From Melioribacteraceae bacterium (GTDB taxonomy: Bacteria; Bacteroidota; Ignavibacteria; Ignavibacteriales; Melioribacteraceae): a stretch of DNA of 5,769 nt. This document shows positions 1-5,725 of this stretch, piece after piece (position 1 is the stretch's first letter; each line of letters opens with the position of its first letter). The stretch spans positions 1 through 5,769 of the forward strand of contig WGAL01000060.1 of the NCBI GenBank assembly GCA_015494845.1. The letters are read 5' to 3'. The notes under the pieces were generated by a model. The model was not told the origin of the DNA. It made no database searches and saw only the letters and a program-made list of their open reading frames with translations. Made by a program: the position numbers and the translations under genes.

Positions 1-557
1 AAGAACGCGCCCAAATTCATAAATCCGTAAATAACGGCGTAGCCCATTGCGGCGGTTTGCTTGTTGGTGTATCTTTTAACGCCGGCGTAAGCGGCGGGCT
101 GGTAAAGTCCGTAACCGGCGACCATTAACAAAAGTCCCATATTCATTAGCCAAAACATAGGCGACCAAAGTCCGTTAGGTAAATTCAGCGAACCGGAAAG
201 CGCCACGAGAACGCGTCCAACCAGCATAATTAAAAACGCGAGTTTAAGCGATTTGCTTACGCCAAGTTTATCGGAATAACCGCCGAACAAAAGCATCGCG
301 AAAGTGATGCCGCCCGTAACGCCGCTGTAAATTAAGCTTGCTTGCGTATCGGCGAGACCGATATTTTCCGACGCGTATTTCCCAAGAATTGTTAAGATAC
401 CGAAATAAACCAATCCTTCGATAATGTAAGGAACGTTAATTCCCCACAACGCTTTCGGAGCTTTAATAAAAGCCACAAACGTTTCGCGAAGTTCTTTGAA
501 AGCGTCCTTTACGACTTCGCCGAAAGTTTTCTTTTCCGCTTGTTCATTAGTTGACAT
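1..557 (-). CDS. Major facilitator superfamily transporter, POT-like, N-terminal part (C-terminus beyond window)
   Basis: Inner-membrane secondary transporter; the substrate cannot be told. Seen: 185 codons read leftward from ATG at 557-555 without a stop until the window edge, so roughly the N-terminal 40% of a normal MFS protein. A charged cytoplasmic leader (residues 1-35, MSTNEQAEKKTFGEVV...) is followed by hydrophobic segments at about 38-59, 75-95, 104-121, 133-155 and 169-185. The loop after the second segment carries an MFS motif A-like stretch, GGYSDKLGVSKSLK (92-105). The stretch YQPAAYAGVKRYTNKQ (152-167) followed by GYAVIYGFMNLGA (172-184) resembles the corresponding part of proton-dependent oligopeptide transporters (POT/PTR), whose fifth segment has a similar Y-x-x-x-N-x-G pattern. 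The POT assignment is therefore possible but unproven. The start is well set by AGAGGTGG just upstream and lies 12 nt after the murB stop, so it is probably the third gene of the comEC-murB operon. Confidence 0.88.
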   Translation of the reverse strand, partial: MSTNEQAEKKTFGEVVKDAFKELRETFVAFIKAPKALWGINVPYIIEGLVYFGILTILGKYASENIGLADTQASLIYSGVTGGITFAMLLFGGYSDKLGVSKSLKLAFLIMLVGRVLVALSGSLNLPNGLWSPMFWLMNMGLLLMVAGYGLYQPAAYAGVKRYTNKQTAAMGYAVIYGFMNLGAF

Positions 558-559
558 TT

Positions 560-567
560 CCACCTCT
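560..567 (-). promoter_or_regulatory. Strong Shine-Dalgarno site for the MFS gene
   Basis: On the minus strand AGAGGTGG sits 2-5 nt before ATG (557-555), wholly inside the 12-nt gap after the murB TGA stop. It is the best ribosome-binding site in the window. It fixes the transporter start and shows that this gene is initiated independently although it lies in an operon. Confidence 0.75.
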
Positions 568-569
568 TT

Positions 570-1583
570 TCAAATTACGTTAACTTCAAATTCCAAAGAT
601 ATGTTAAATTTATCGAAAATTTTACCTTTTATGTATTGCGCAAGTTCGAAAATTTCTTTCCCAGTTGCGCCGCCGTAATTAACCAAAACAAGCGCATGCC
701 GTTCGTAAACGCCGGCGTCGCCTTTGCGATAGCCTTTTAATCCAATAAAATCAATAAGTTGCGCTGCCGAGAGTTTTACATAACCGTTTCCGCTTGGAAA
801 AGATTTAAGCGACGGAAGTTTTTCTTTCAGGTTTTCGTAATCCGATTCCTTTACAATCGGATTTTTGAAAAAACTTCCTGCGTTAGGCAAATCGGCAGGC
901 AACGGCAATTTTGATTTCCGTATTTCGATTATGGCGTTCCGCACTTGCGCTATTGTAGGCGTATGTTTTTCGTTAGGAAATCTTTCGCGCAACGCGTGGT
1001 AACTTAAATTCGGTTTTGCGTTTTTGTTTAATTTCAACCCGATTTTGGTAATTACAAATTTGTTTTTTAATTCGTTCTTAAAAATGCTTTGCCGGTAGCC
1101 GAATTTACATTCCGCGTTGCTTAATCTTACTTTTTGGAACGTGCGAAAATCGTATCCTTCAACAAAATCAAGGGTATCGGAAATCTCAACGCCGTAAGCC
1201 CCGATATTTTGCACAGGCGCGGCGCCTGCCGTTCCAGGAATTAAAGATAAATTTTCAATTCCGCCCAAATTTTTTCGAACCGCAAAATCAACCAAATCGT
1301 CCCAGCGTACTCCGGCGTCGGCAATAACCGTGGCGGTTTCGCGGGTTTTGTTTTCCAATCGGATTTTGTTCGTTTTAATCGCAAGAACCAATCCGTCGAA
1401 ATCGTTTACAAATAAAATGTTGCTTCCTTCGCCGAGAATTAAGAAAGGCAGATTATTTATAGTAATGAATTCAACCATTCCCGCGATTTCACTTTCTTTG
1501 CGTATTTCCACATAATATTTTGCTTTTGCTGGAACGCGAAATGTGTTGCAGTTTGTTAAATCGAAATTTTCTATAAATATCAT
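570..1583 (-). CDS. murB: UDP-N-acetylenolpyruvoylglucosamine reductase (MurB, type I)
   Basis: Cytoplasmic FAD enzyme that uses NADPH to reduce UDP-GlcNAc-enolpyruvate to UDP-MurNAc, the second committed step of peptidoglycan precursor synthesis. Seen: 337 residues, the normal length for the E. coli-like type I enzyme (342). The N-terminal FAD-binding part has NTFRVPAKAKYYVEI (13-27), LGEGSNILF (50-58) and GIENLSLIPGTAGAAPVQNI (108-127) followed by GAYGVE. Next come FGYRQSIFK (161-169) with Arg164, equivalent to E. coli Arg159; LSYHAL (193-198) with Tyr195, matching the substrate-binding Tyr190 loop of type I enzymes; NAGSFFKNP (234-242) with the proton donor Ser237 (E. coli Ser229); and LEFEV (330-334) with Glu333 (E. 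coli Glu325). All catalytic residues are present, so it should be active. Its ATG touches the comEC TAA stop, and GGAAG at the very end of comEC can serve as ribosome site, implying translational coupling. The stop is TGA at 572-570. Confidence 0.97.
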   Translation of the reverse strand: MIFIENFDLTNCNTFRVPAKAKYYVEIRKESEIAGMVEFITINNLPFLILGEGSNILFVNDFDGLVLAIKTNKIRLENKTRETATVIADAGVRWDDLVDFAVRKNLGGIENLSLIPGTAGAAPVQNIGAYGVEISDTLDFVEGYDFRTFQKVRLSNAECKFGYRQSIFKNELKNKFVITKIGLKLNKNAKPNLSYHALRERFPNEKHTPTIAQVRNAIIEIRKSKLPLPADLPNAGSFFKNPIVKESDYENLKEKLPSLKSFPSGNGYVKLSAAQLIDFIGLKGYRKGDAGVYERHALVLVNYGGATGKEIFELAQYIKGKIFDKFNISLEFEVNVI

Positions 1584-3968
1584 TTACTTCCAGTTAATAA
1601 AATCAATATTTTCGCCGTTTGCGGTAAAAATAACGGCGCCCGATTTATCGGTTCTTTTAATTTTAATGCCGAATTTATTTAATCTTTCCAAAACTTCAAA
1701 ATTCGGATGTCCGAATTTATTGAATTTCCCGGCGCTGATGATTGCAAATTTCGGTTTAACTGTCGCAATAAATTCTTCGCTACTCGACGTTTTGCTTCCG
1801 TGGTGTCCGGCTTTCAGAAGGTCGGAACGTAAAAATTCGCCGTAAGAATTAATGTAAAACCGTTCGCCTTCTTTTTCCAAATCGCCGGTAAATAAAATTG
1901 AGTTTTTGCCGTAAACTATTTTCAGCAAACCGCTGCGATTGTTGTTGTCGAAATGTTTGTACGCCGCCGCAGTCGTGTCGTTCAAAATATAAACGCGGCA
2001 ACCGCCTATGTTTATTGCTTTTCGTTGATAGTAATTTATTTTGCGCTTGCGTTTATTGAGGAAATCCTCGAACGCCAAATCCTTTTTCATATTTTTATCG
2101 AGACGCGGTTTGTAAATAGTTTTAACTCGTCCGGATTTTACGATTGCGAAACTTCCGCGGTAGTGGTCGGCGTCCACGTGAGAAATAAAAAGCGCGCGTA
2201 AAGTGTCAATATTCAAATAATCGAGCAAAGGCAGAATTACGTTCGCGCCGTTGTCAAATCTTTTTGTGGCGTTTCCTGCGTCGATTAAAATCGCTTCGTT
2301 ATCCGGGAATTTTACCAGCAACGCGTCGCCTTGCCCGACGTCAATCGCGATAACCGACAACGCGTTGCGCGGTAAAATTTCGCGTTCCAAAAGTTTTGAA
2401 TAAATCGCGAAATTAAGAACGAGCAGAAGAAAAACGACAACCCGCGCGCGGAAACGAAAGCGGACTAACGTGTAAAAGAAAATCGCAACCGCAATGAAAT
2501 AAACGATTGCGTTCGCCGTTCCGAATTTTGCGACATCGAAATAAGCGTAATTTACTTTTGATGAAATTTCGGCAATCTTGAAAAGCGCGTCGATTGCAAG
2601 CGCGTTTGTTATTGCATAAAGCGACGCAAACTGAAGCGAAACCGCCGAAAATATTAGCGATGCGAAGGCGAGCGAAACGATAATTCCAATCAACGGAATT
2701 GCAAAAATATTTGCCAGAACGGAAACGAGCGATAGTTTGTGAAAATAAATCAAAGTAAACGGGAGCGAGCCGATTTGCGCCGCGACGCTTACCGCAAGAA
2801 ACTGCGCGAATTTTTTAGCGTATTTGCCGTGAATCCAACGACGAATAAATCCGTTGAAAACCGGATAGAAAATTAAAATAGAAAGAACGGCGGAAAAAGA
2901 GAGTTGAAAGCCGGGATCGAAAAGCTCGCGCGGATTTATTATTAAGATAATCAAAGCGGCGAAAAAGAGCGCGTTTAGCGGCGAGTAATCGCGTCCGGAA
3001 AGGAAAGCGATTAGAAGAACAAGCGCCATTACGCCTGCGCGAATTACGGAAGGATGCGCGCCGCTGATTAGAATGAATGAGACCAAGCCGAGAGCGGTTA
3101 GCGCGCTTCTTAAAAATATTCCGAAGCGGCCGAGCAAAACCAATAAAATCAGCGCAATGAATCCTACGTGCAAGCCGGAAACCGCGAGAACGTGGACTGT
3201 CCCGCTATTGATGAAATTATTCACCGTGCTTTTTTCAATGTCGCGACGCTCGCCCAAAATCAATGCCTTAATTAGTGCGCGTTTTTGTCTGCCGTAAAGC
3301 CGGTTAATTGCGTCGTTTATTTTCAAACGCAAATTGTAAATTATGCTTTCAAAACTTGTTCCGCCTTTGCGCAAAATTTTTACTTTGCCAATTTCGTTTA
3401 CGGAAACAAGCGCGACAATTCCTTTTTCTTTTAAGTATTTCGCGTAATCAAACTCGCAGGGATTCCGTTTTCCGCGCGGTTTGAATAAGCGTCCGTTAAT
3501 TTCTACGTAATCGCCAATGTTAAATTTTTTTGCTTCCGCGTTGTTACGTTTCTTGAAATAAACATTGACCAAGGCGTTGAATTTATTGCGTAAGATTAAG
3601 TCTCGCGTTTTTACGCTGTCGCATTCGATTTCAAATCGCAGTTTGTCTTCAAGCGGAATTTCGGCGTTTGTGATTTTTCCGTAAATAGCCGCGCGTTTGA
3701 ATAATTCTTTTTCGAAAGGATATTGTAATTGCGAAATTTTTGCTTTTTCAATTGAGTTTAAAGCAGAGCCGAAAAGGAAAATCGCGAGGAAAACAAAAAC
3801 GTTTGCCGCAGTGAATTTTTTCGTAAAATAAAGAATTAGTGTAAGAAGAAAAGCAATAGAAAACGCGAGCAGAACAAACTCCGGTTTTACGAAAAAAACT
3901 TCGGCAAAAATTATTCCGAGAACAAAAACCGAAGTGAATTTTATTAACGGATAATCGCGTAACCTCAT
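1584..3968 (-). CDS. comEC: ComEC/Rec2 family DNA-uptake channel with metallo-beta-lactamase domain
   Basis: Inner-membrane protein which, in transformable bacteria, carries single-stranded DNA into the cytoplasm; the C-terminal metallo-beta-lactamase-like domain is thought to degrade the non-transported strand. Seen: 794 residues with all three parts of the family. (1) N-terminal membrane segments (about 12-72) and an OB-like DUF4131 region (about 90-200) ending in NPCEFDYAKYLKEKGI (169-184). (2) The polytopic competence domain (about 230-525) with AVSGLHVG (262-269), HPSVIRAGVMA (305-315), DPGFQLSFSAVLSI (351-364) and FHKLSLVSVLANIFAIPL (409-426). (3) The C-terminal domain (about 537-794) with IDVGQGDALLV (542-552), LIDAG (561-565), the metal motif SHVDADH (596-602), FTGDLE (693-698), KAGHHGSKTS (719-728) and a final GHP (753-755). 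Every metal-ligand motif is intact and there is no frameshift. Start ATG at 3968-3966 has GGGAG four nt upstream. It is the first gene of the leftward operon. Whether the organism is naturally competent cannot be judged here. Confidence 0.97.
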   Translation of the reverse strand: MRLRDYPLIKFTSVFVLGIIFAEVFFVKPEFVLLAFSIAFLLTLILYFTKKFTAANVFVFLAIFLFGSALNSIEKAKISQLQYPFEKELFKRAAIYGKITNAEIPLEDKLRFEIECDSVKTRDLILRNKFNALVNVYFKKRNNAEAKKFNIGDYVEINGRLFKPRGKRNPCEFDYAKYLKEKGIVALVSVNEIGKVKILRKGGTSFESIIYNLRLKINDAINRLYGRQKRALIKALILGERRDIEKSTVNNFINSGTVHVLAVSGLHVGFIALILLVLLGRFGIFLRSALTALGLVSFILISGAHPSVIRAGVMALVLLIAFLSGRDYSPLNALFFAALIILIINPRELFDPGFQLSFSAVLSILIFYPVFNGFIRRWIHGKYAKKFAQFLAVSVAAQIGSLPFTLIYFHKLSLVSVLANIFAIPLIGIIVSLAFASLIFSAVSLQFASLYAITNALAIDALFKIAEISSKVNYAYFDVAKFGTANAIVYFIAVAIFFYTLVRFRFRARVVVFLLLVLNFAIYSKLLEREILPRNALSVIAIDVGQGDALLVKFPDNEAILIDAGNATKRFDNGANVILPLLDYLNIDTLRALFISHVDADHYRGSFAIVKSGRVKTIYKPRLDKNMKKDLAFEDFLNKRKRKINYYQRKAINIGGCRVYILNDTTAAAYKHFDNNNRSGLLKIVYGKNSILFTGDLEKEGERFYINSYGEFLRSDLLKAGHHGSKTSSSEEFIATVKPKFAIISAGKFNKFGHPNFEVLERLNKFGIKIKRTDKSGAVIFTANGENIDFINWK

Positions 3969-3972
3969 TATT

Positions 3973-3977
3973 CTCCC
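3973..3977 (-). promoter_or_regulatory. Shine-Dalgarno site for comEC
   Basis: On the minus strand GGGAG lies four nt before ATG (3968-3966). The spacing is slightly short but acceptable. It supports this ATG against a longer leftward reading frame that starts at 4020 in another frame and does not encode ComEC. Confidence 0.5.
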
Positions 3978-4103
3978 GAATGCTTAATTGAAATTTCCGA
4001 ATAATAAAAGAAAGGCGCAATGGGTAATTTTGAGTGCGTTAATTATCGTCGGATATTTTTTACAACAAGAACCGCCCGATCATTGATTTGTCATAAGTGC
4101 ATA

Positions 4104-4159
4104 AACCACAAAGCGCATAAACCGCCGGAGGCGGGCTCACAAAGAGCGAGGAAAAATTT
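4104..4159 (+). repeat. Degenerate leader repeat, copy A (upstream of fic)
   Basis: AACCACAAAG followed by CGCA (4104-4117) and, after 23 bases, AAAGAGCGAGGAAAAATTT (4141-4159). The same two halves, AACCACAAAGGCGCA and AAAG plus AAAAATTT, occur in the same order and strand just before the HIT gene (5161-5190). Here the halves are separated by an insert carrying the CCGCC/GGCGG hairpin. Purine-rich runs of this AACCACAAAG kind are, from memory, seen in intergenic DNA of several environmental bacteria. No function is known to me. Confidence 0.4.
4122..4134. repeat. Short GC-rich inverted repeat (perfect 5-bp stem)
   Basis: CCGCC, loop GGA, GGCGG. It is a small isolated GC-rich palindrome in an otherwise AT-rich region, with no T-run after it on either strand. 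It is therefore not a terminator; it looks like a REP-like fragment or a protein site. It lies inside the stretch that separates the two halves of repeat copy A. Confidence 0.4.
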
Positions 4160-4160
4160 G

Positions 4161-4188
4161 TTGATATTAAATTTGCGCTCATTACAAT
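4161..4188 (+). promoter_or_regulatory. Candidate sigma70-type promoter for fic
   Basis: TTGATA (4161-4166, 5/6 to the -35 consensus) and TACAAT (4183-4188, 5/6 to the -10 consensus) are separated by 16 bases. Transcription would begin near 4195, giving a leader of about 30 nt, AT-rich and without an evident Shine-Dalgarno site. It lies immediately after repeat copy A. The assignment assumes an E. coli-like housekeeping sigma factor. Confidence 0.45.
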
Positions 4189-4224
4189 TTTAATTTTAAA
4201 TTATAGAAGCGATAAATTAAAATT

Positions 4225-5103
4225 ATGAGTAAAACAAAAATATCCATACGATTTTTTAACGATAGAGAAGTTCGCGCCGTTTGGGACGAACAAAACGCCA
4301 AATGGCGGTTCTCGGTTCTTGATATTATCGCAATTCTGACCGACCAAGACGATTATGTAAAAACACGAAACTATTGGAAATATCTTAAAGCCAAATTAAA
4401 AAAAGAAAACAGTCAAGTGGTTAGTTCCACTACCCAGTTCAAAATTCTTGCGCCCGATGGTAAAAGACGTTTATCGGATACTTTGGATTACGAGGGGATT
4501 ATCGCATTGGCGAAAGAATTTCCAAGCAAAAAGGCAAATCGGTTTATCGAGTGGTTTATTAGTAGCGACGAAAGCATAGATGGGAAAAGCAAAGCAAAAG
4601 CGTACGCGTTGTTTGAAAGTTCTTTTATTGAAAGCATTGAAGTAGGCACGGTTAAAGGGCTACAACAAATACACGCTTATTTATTTGGCGGATTGTACGA
4701 TTTTGCCGGACAAATCAGAAAAAAAAATATTTCAAAAGGAGGTTTTCAATTCGCGGCGGCGCGCTTTTTGAATGAAACGTTGAGAGGAATTGAGGCAATG
4801 CCCGAAACGACGTTTGACCAAATTGTGGATAAATACGTTGAAATGAATATAGCGCATCCTTTTATGGAAGGCAACGGCAGAGCTACAAGAATTTGGTTGG
4901 ATTTGATTTTGAAAAAACGCTTAAAAAAATGCGTTGATTGGAGTAAAATAAGCAAGCAAGATTATATGAACGCGATGAAATTAAGTCCCACGGATAGCAG
5001 CGTTTTAAAATCGCTTCTTGAAAAAGCTCTTACCGACAAAATACGCGACCGCGAAACATTTATGAAAGGTATCGATTACTCGTATTATTACGAGGAAGAT
5101 TAG
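4225..5103 (+). CDS. Bro-N/Fic fusion protein, probable protein adenylyltransferase
   Basis: Fic-fold enzyme expected to transfer AMP, or another nucleotide moiety, from a nucleotide to hydroxyl groups of target proteins; the target is unknown and the protein is soluble. Seen: 292 residues. The N-terminal region (about 8-112: [64 protein letters not shown]) resembles the Bro-N domain of phage antirepressors. The Fic core follows: [20 protein letters not shown] (146-165); the flap [12 protein letters not shown] (166-177), which positions the target; and a complete [12 protein letters not shown] motif (211-222) with catalytic His211, Glu215, Asn217 and Arg219/Arg222. The canonical inhibitory motif (S/T)xxxE(G/N) is absent; the nearest match is SSFIES (132-137). 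The tail [11 protein letters not shown] is rich in Tyr and acidic residues. ATG 4225 is the only sensible start, since an in-frame TAA lies at 4213-4215. No Shine-Dalgarno site is visible. The stop is TAG. Confidence 0.93.
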   Translation: MSKTKISIRFFNDREVRAVWDEQNAKWRFSVLDIIAILTDQDDYVKTRNYWKYLKAKLKKENSQVVSSTTQFKILAPDGKRRLSDTLDYEGIIALAKEFPSKKANRFIEWFISSDESIDGKSKAKAYALFESSFIESIEVGTVKGLQQIHAYLFGGLYDFAGQIRKKNISKGGFQFAAARFLNETLRGIEAMPETTFDQIVDKYVEMNIAHPFMEGNGRATRIWLDLILKKRLKKCVDWSKISKQDYMNAMKLSPTDSSVLKSLLEKALTDKIRDRETFMKGIDYSYYYEED

Positions 5104-5146
5104 GATGATTTACCAAGCCAAACTCTAATTAAGGAAGAACTACTCA

Positions 5147-5174
5147 GCGCCTAATCTATTAACCACAAAGGCGC
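5147..5174. repeat. Inverted repeat between fic and HIT genes
   Basis: GCGCC (5147-5151) and GGCGC (5170-5174) form a 5-bp perfect stem around an 18-nt AT-rich loop. The right arm is part of repeat copy B. No T-run follows, so it is unlikely to terminate transcription between the two genes. A weak mRNA structure is possible, or chance. Confidence 0.25.
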
Positions 5175-5190
5175 AACGAAAGAAAAATTT
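5161..5190 (+). repeat. Degenerate leader repeat, copy B (abuts HIT start)
   Basis: AACCACAAAGGCGCA (5161-5175) and, three bases later, AAAG plus AAAAATTT (5179-5190) directly before the HIT ATG. This is the shorter counterpart of copy A before fic. Being contiguous with the start codon, it also forms the translation-initiation region; GAAAG (5178-5182) is only a weak Shine-Dalgarno candidate. The rest of the fic-HIT gap (5104-5160) holds no gene I can support. Confidence 0.4.
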
Positions 5191-5616
5191 ATGAAAAACA
5201 AAATATTATTTCCAAACGAAAACATAATAACCACAGATTTATTTAGCGTCAGTCAAGATTGGGAAGTTCCAATTCCCGGATTTTTCATAATTGCTCCTTT
5301 GCGAAAATTAAAATCCATCGATGAATTTACTGATGAAGAAGCAAATGAATTTATTAATCTCACCCGTAAAATCCGTAAAGGAATGAGAGACGTTCTGAAA
5401 ATTGAAGAAGTATATTTTTTTCAGAATGAAGATTCCGAACACGGATTTCATTTGTGGATTTTTCCGCGCTATAAATGGATGGAAAAATTCGGAAGAAAAA
5501 TTCAATCGGTAAGACCGATAATGAATTATGCAAAAGAAAATATGTTAAGCGACAATGTTTTTAAGGAAGTTCGAGGAAACGTTATAAAAATGAAGGAATT
5601 TATGTCCGATTTCTAA
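5191..5616 (+). CDS. HIT-superfamily protein with a degenerate histidine triad
   Basis: Small soluble protein, 141 residues, of the histidine-triad fold, whose members hydrolyse or transfer nucleotidyl groups (dinucleoside polyphosphates, AMP-lysine, aminoacyl-AMP). Seen: PIPGFFIIAPLRKLKSIDEF (27-46) followed by TDEEANEFINLTRKIRKGM (47-65), matching the HIT strand-loop-helix that usually reads GHxLIxPxxHxxSLxELTxEE; then DSEHGFHLWIFPRYKWM (81-97), aligning with the HIT signature HxHxHxx plus PR. The middle, nucleophilic His is kept (His87); the first position is Gly85 (with His84 next to it) and the third is Trp89. An HLW-type triad followed by PRY-W-M is, from memory, shared by a subgroup of HIT-like proteins, so it is probably not a broken gene. 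Start ATG 5191 is the first after an in-frame TAA (5152-5154). It lies 87 nt behind fic on the same strand, with no clear terminator between, so the two may be co-transcribed. Base composition seems lower in GC than comEC. The exact substrate is unknown. Confidence 0.78.
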   Translation: MKNKILFPNENIITTDLFSVSQDWEVPIPGFFIIAPLRKLKSIDEFTDEEANEFINLTRKIRKGMRDVLKIEEVYFFQNEDSEHGFHLWIFPRYKWMEKFGRKIQSVRPIMNYAKENMLSDNVFKEVRGNVIKMKEFMSDF

Positions 5617-5636
5617 TTCGGAAAAATTTTCTTTTC
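5605..5636 (+). terminator. Weak candidate terminator after the HIT gene
   Basis: TCCGA (5605-5609) and TCGGA (5618-5622) can pair across an 8-nt loop that includes the stop codon, followed by AAAAATTTTCTTTT with two T-runs. The stem is short and AT-flanked, so termination would be inefficient. It is the only terminator-like structure in the gap before the next gene. Confidence 0.28.
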
Positions 5637-5725
5637 GGTTAAACTTTCGTCGCAGATTTTTGCAAACAAATCCCTTGCAATAAATATTAACATGGATTAA
5701 ATTTGGTCTAAAAAAGGACTGTATT
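5617..5725 (+). promoter_or_regulatory. Upstream region of the antitoxin-like gene with candidate promoter
   Basis: This 109-nt gap holds TTGCAA twice (5660-5665 and 5675-5680). The second is 17 nt from TAAATT (5698-5703), a 4/6 match to a -10 box. A short direct repeat, ATTAA-catgg-ATTAA (5687-5700), overlaps this area and could be an operator, as Phd/YefM antitoxins usually repress their own promoters. AAGGA (5714-5718), seven nt before the ATG, is a good Shine-Dalgarno site. The promoter call is weak; the ribosome site is firm. Confidence 0.35.

Larger units (their letters stand above)
3969..4224. other. Divergent intergenic region between comEC and fic
   Basis: These 256 bases contain no credible gene. 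They must hold promoters for both the leftward comEC operon and the rightward fic gene. Leftward, the only candidate I see is weak: TTGTTG (4068-4063) and GATAAT (4047-4042) with a 15-nt spacer. Rightward, a better promoter is listed separately. The central part has a 9-base direct repeat GCATAAACC (4099-4107 and 4115-4123, offset 16 nt), a short GC hairpin (4122-4134), and one copy of a degenerate repeat that recurs before the HIT gene. The last 40 bases are almost pure A/T. Confidence 0.6.

Noticed and set aside
1330..3297. Several plus-strand frames of 60-100 codons opposite murB and comEC (e.g. 1543-1845, 1953-2201, 3073-3297)
   Set aside because: All are antisense to genes with intact family motifs, lack ribosome sites and show no recognisable domain.
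3748..4020. Minus-strand 90-codon frame overlapping the 5' end of comEC in another frame
   Set aside because: It is out of frame with a convincing ComEC N-terminus, has no ribosome site as good as that of comEC, and its composition is typical of an overlapping shadow frame.
4061..4136. Pairing between ACCGCCCG (4071-4078) and the GGCGGGC stretch (4130-4136) as a larger hairpin
   Set aside because: The bases are not complementary in register (GGGCGG would be needed) and no extended stem forms.
3969..4224. Riboswitch, tRNA or small RNA in the divergent gap
   Set aside because: No cloverleaf, conserved aptamer core or strong terminator hairpin was found on either strand by eye.
5104..5190. Integron-type attC site between fic and the HIT gene
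   Set aside because: GCGCCTAAT vaguely resembles an attC R'' end and there is an inverted repeat, but no GTTRRRY core occurs at the right end and the L'/L'' boxes are missing.
5613..5693. Minus-strand 26-codon frame (MLIFIARDLF...FPN) in the gap after the HIT gene
   Set aside because: Amino-acid content looks plausible, but it has no ribosome site, overlaps the HIT stop in antisense, lies in the likely promoter region of the next gene, and matches nothing I recognise.
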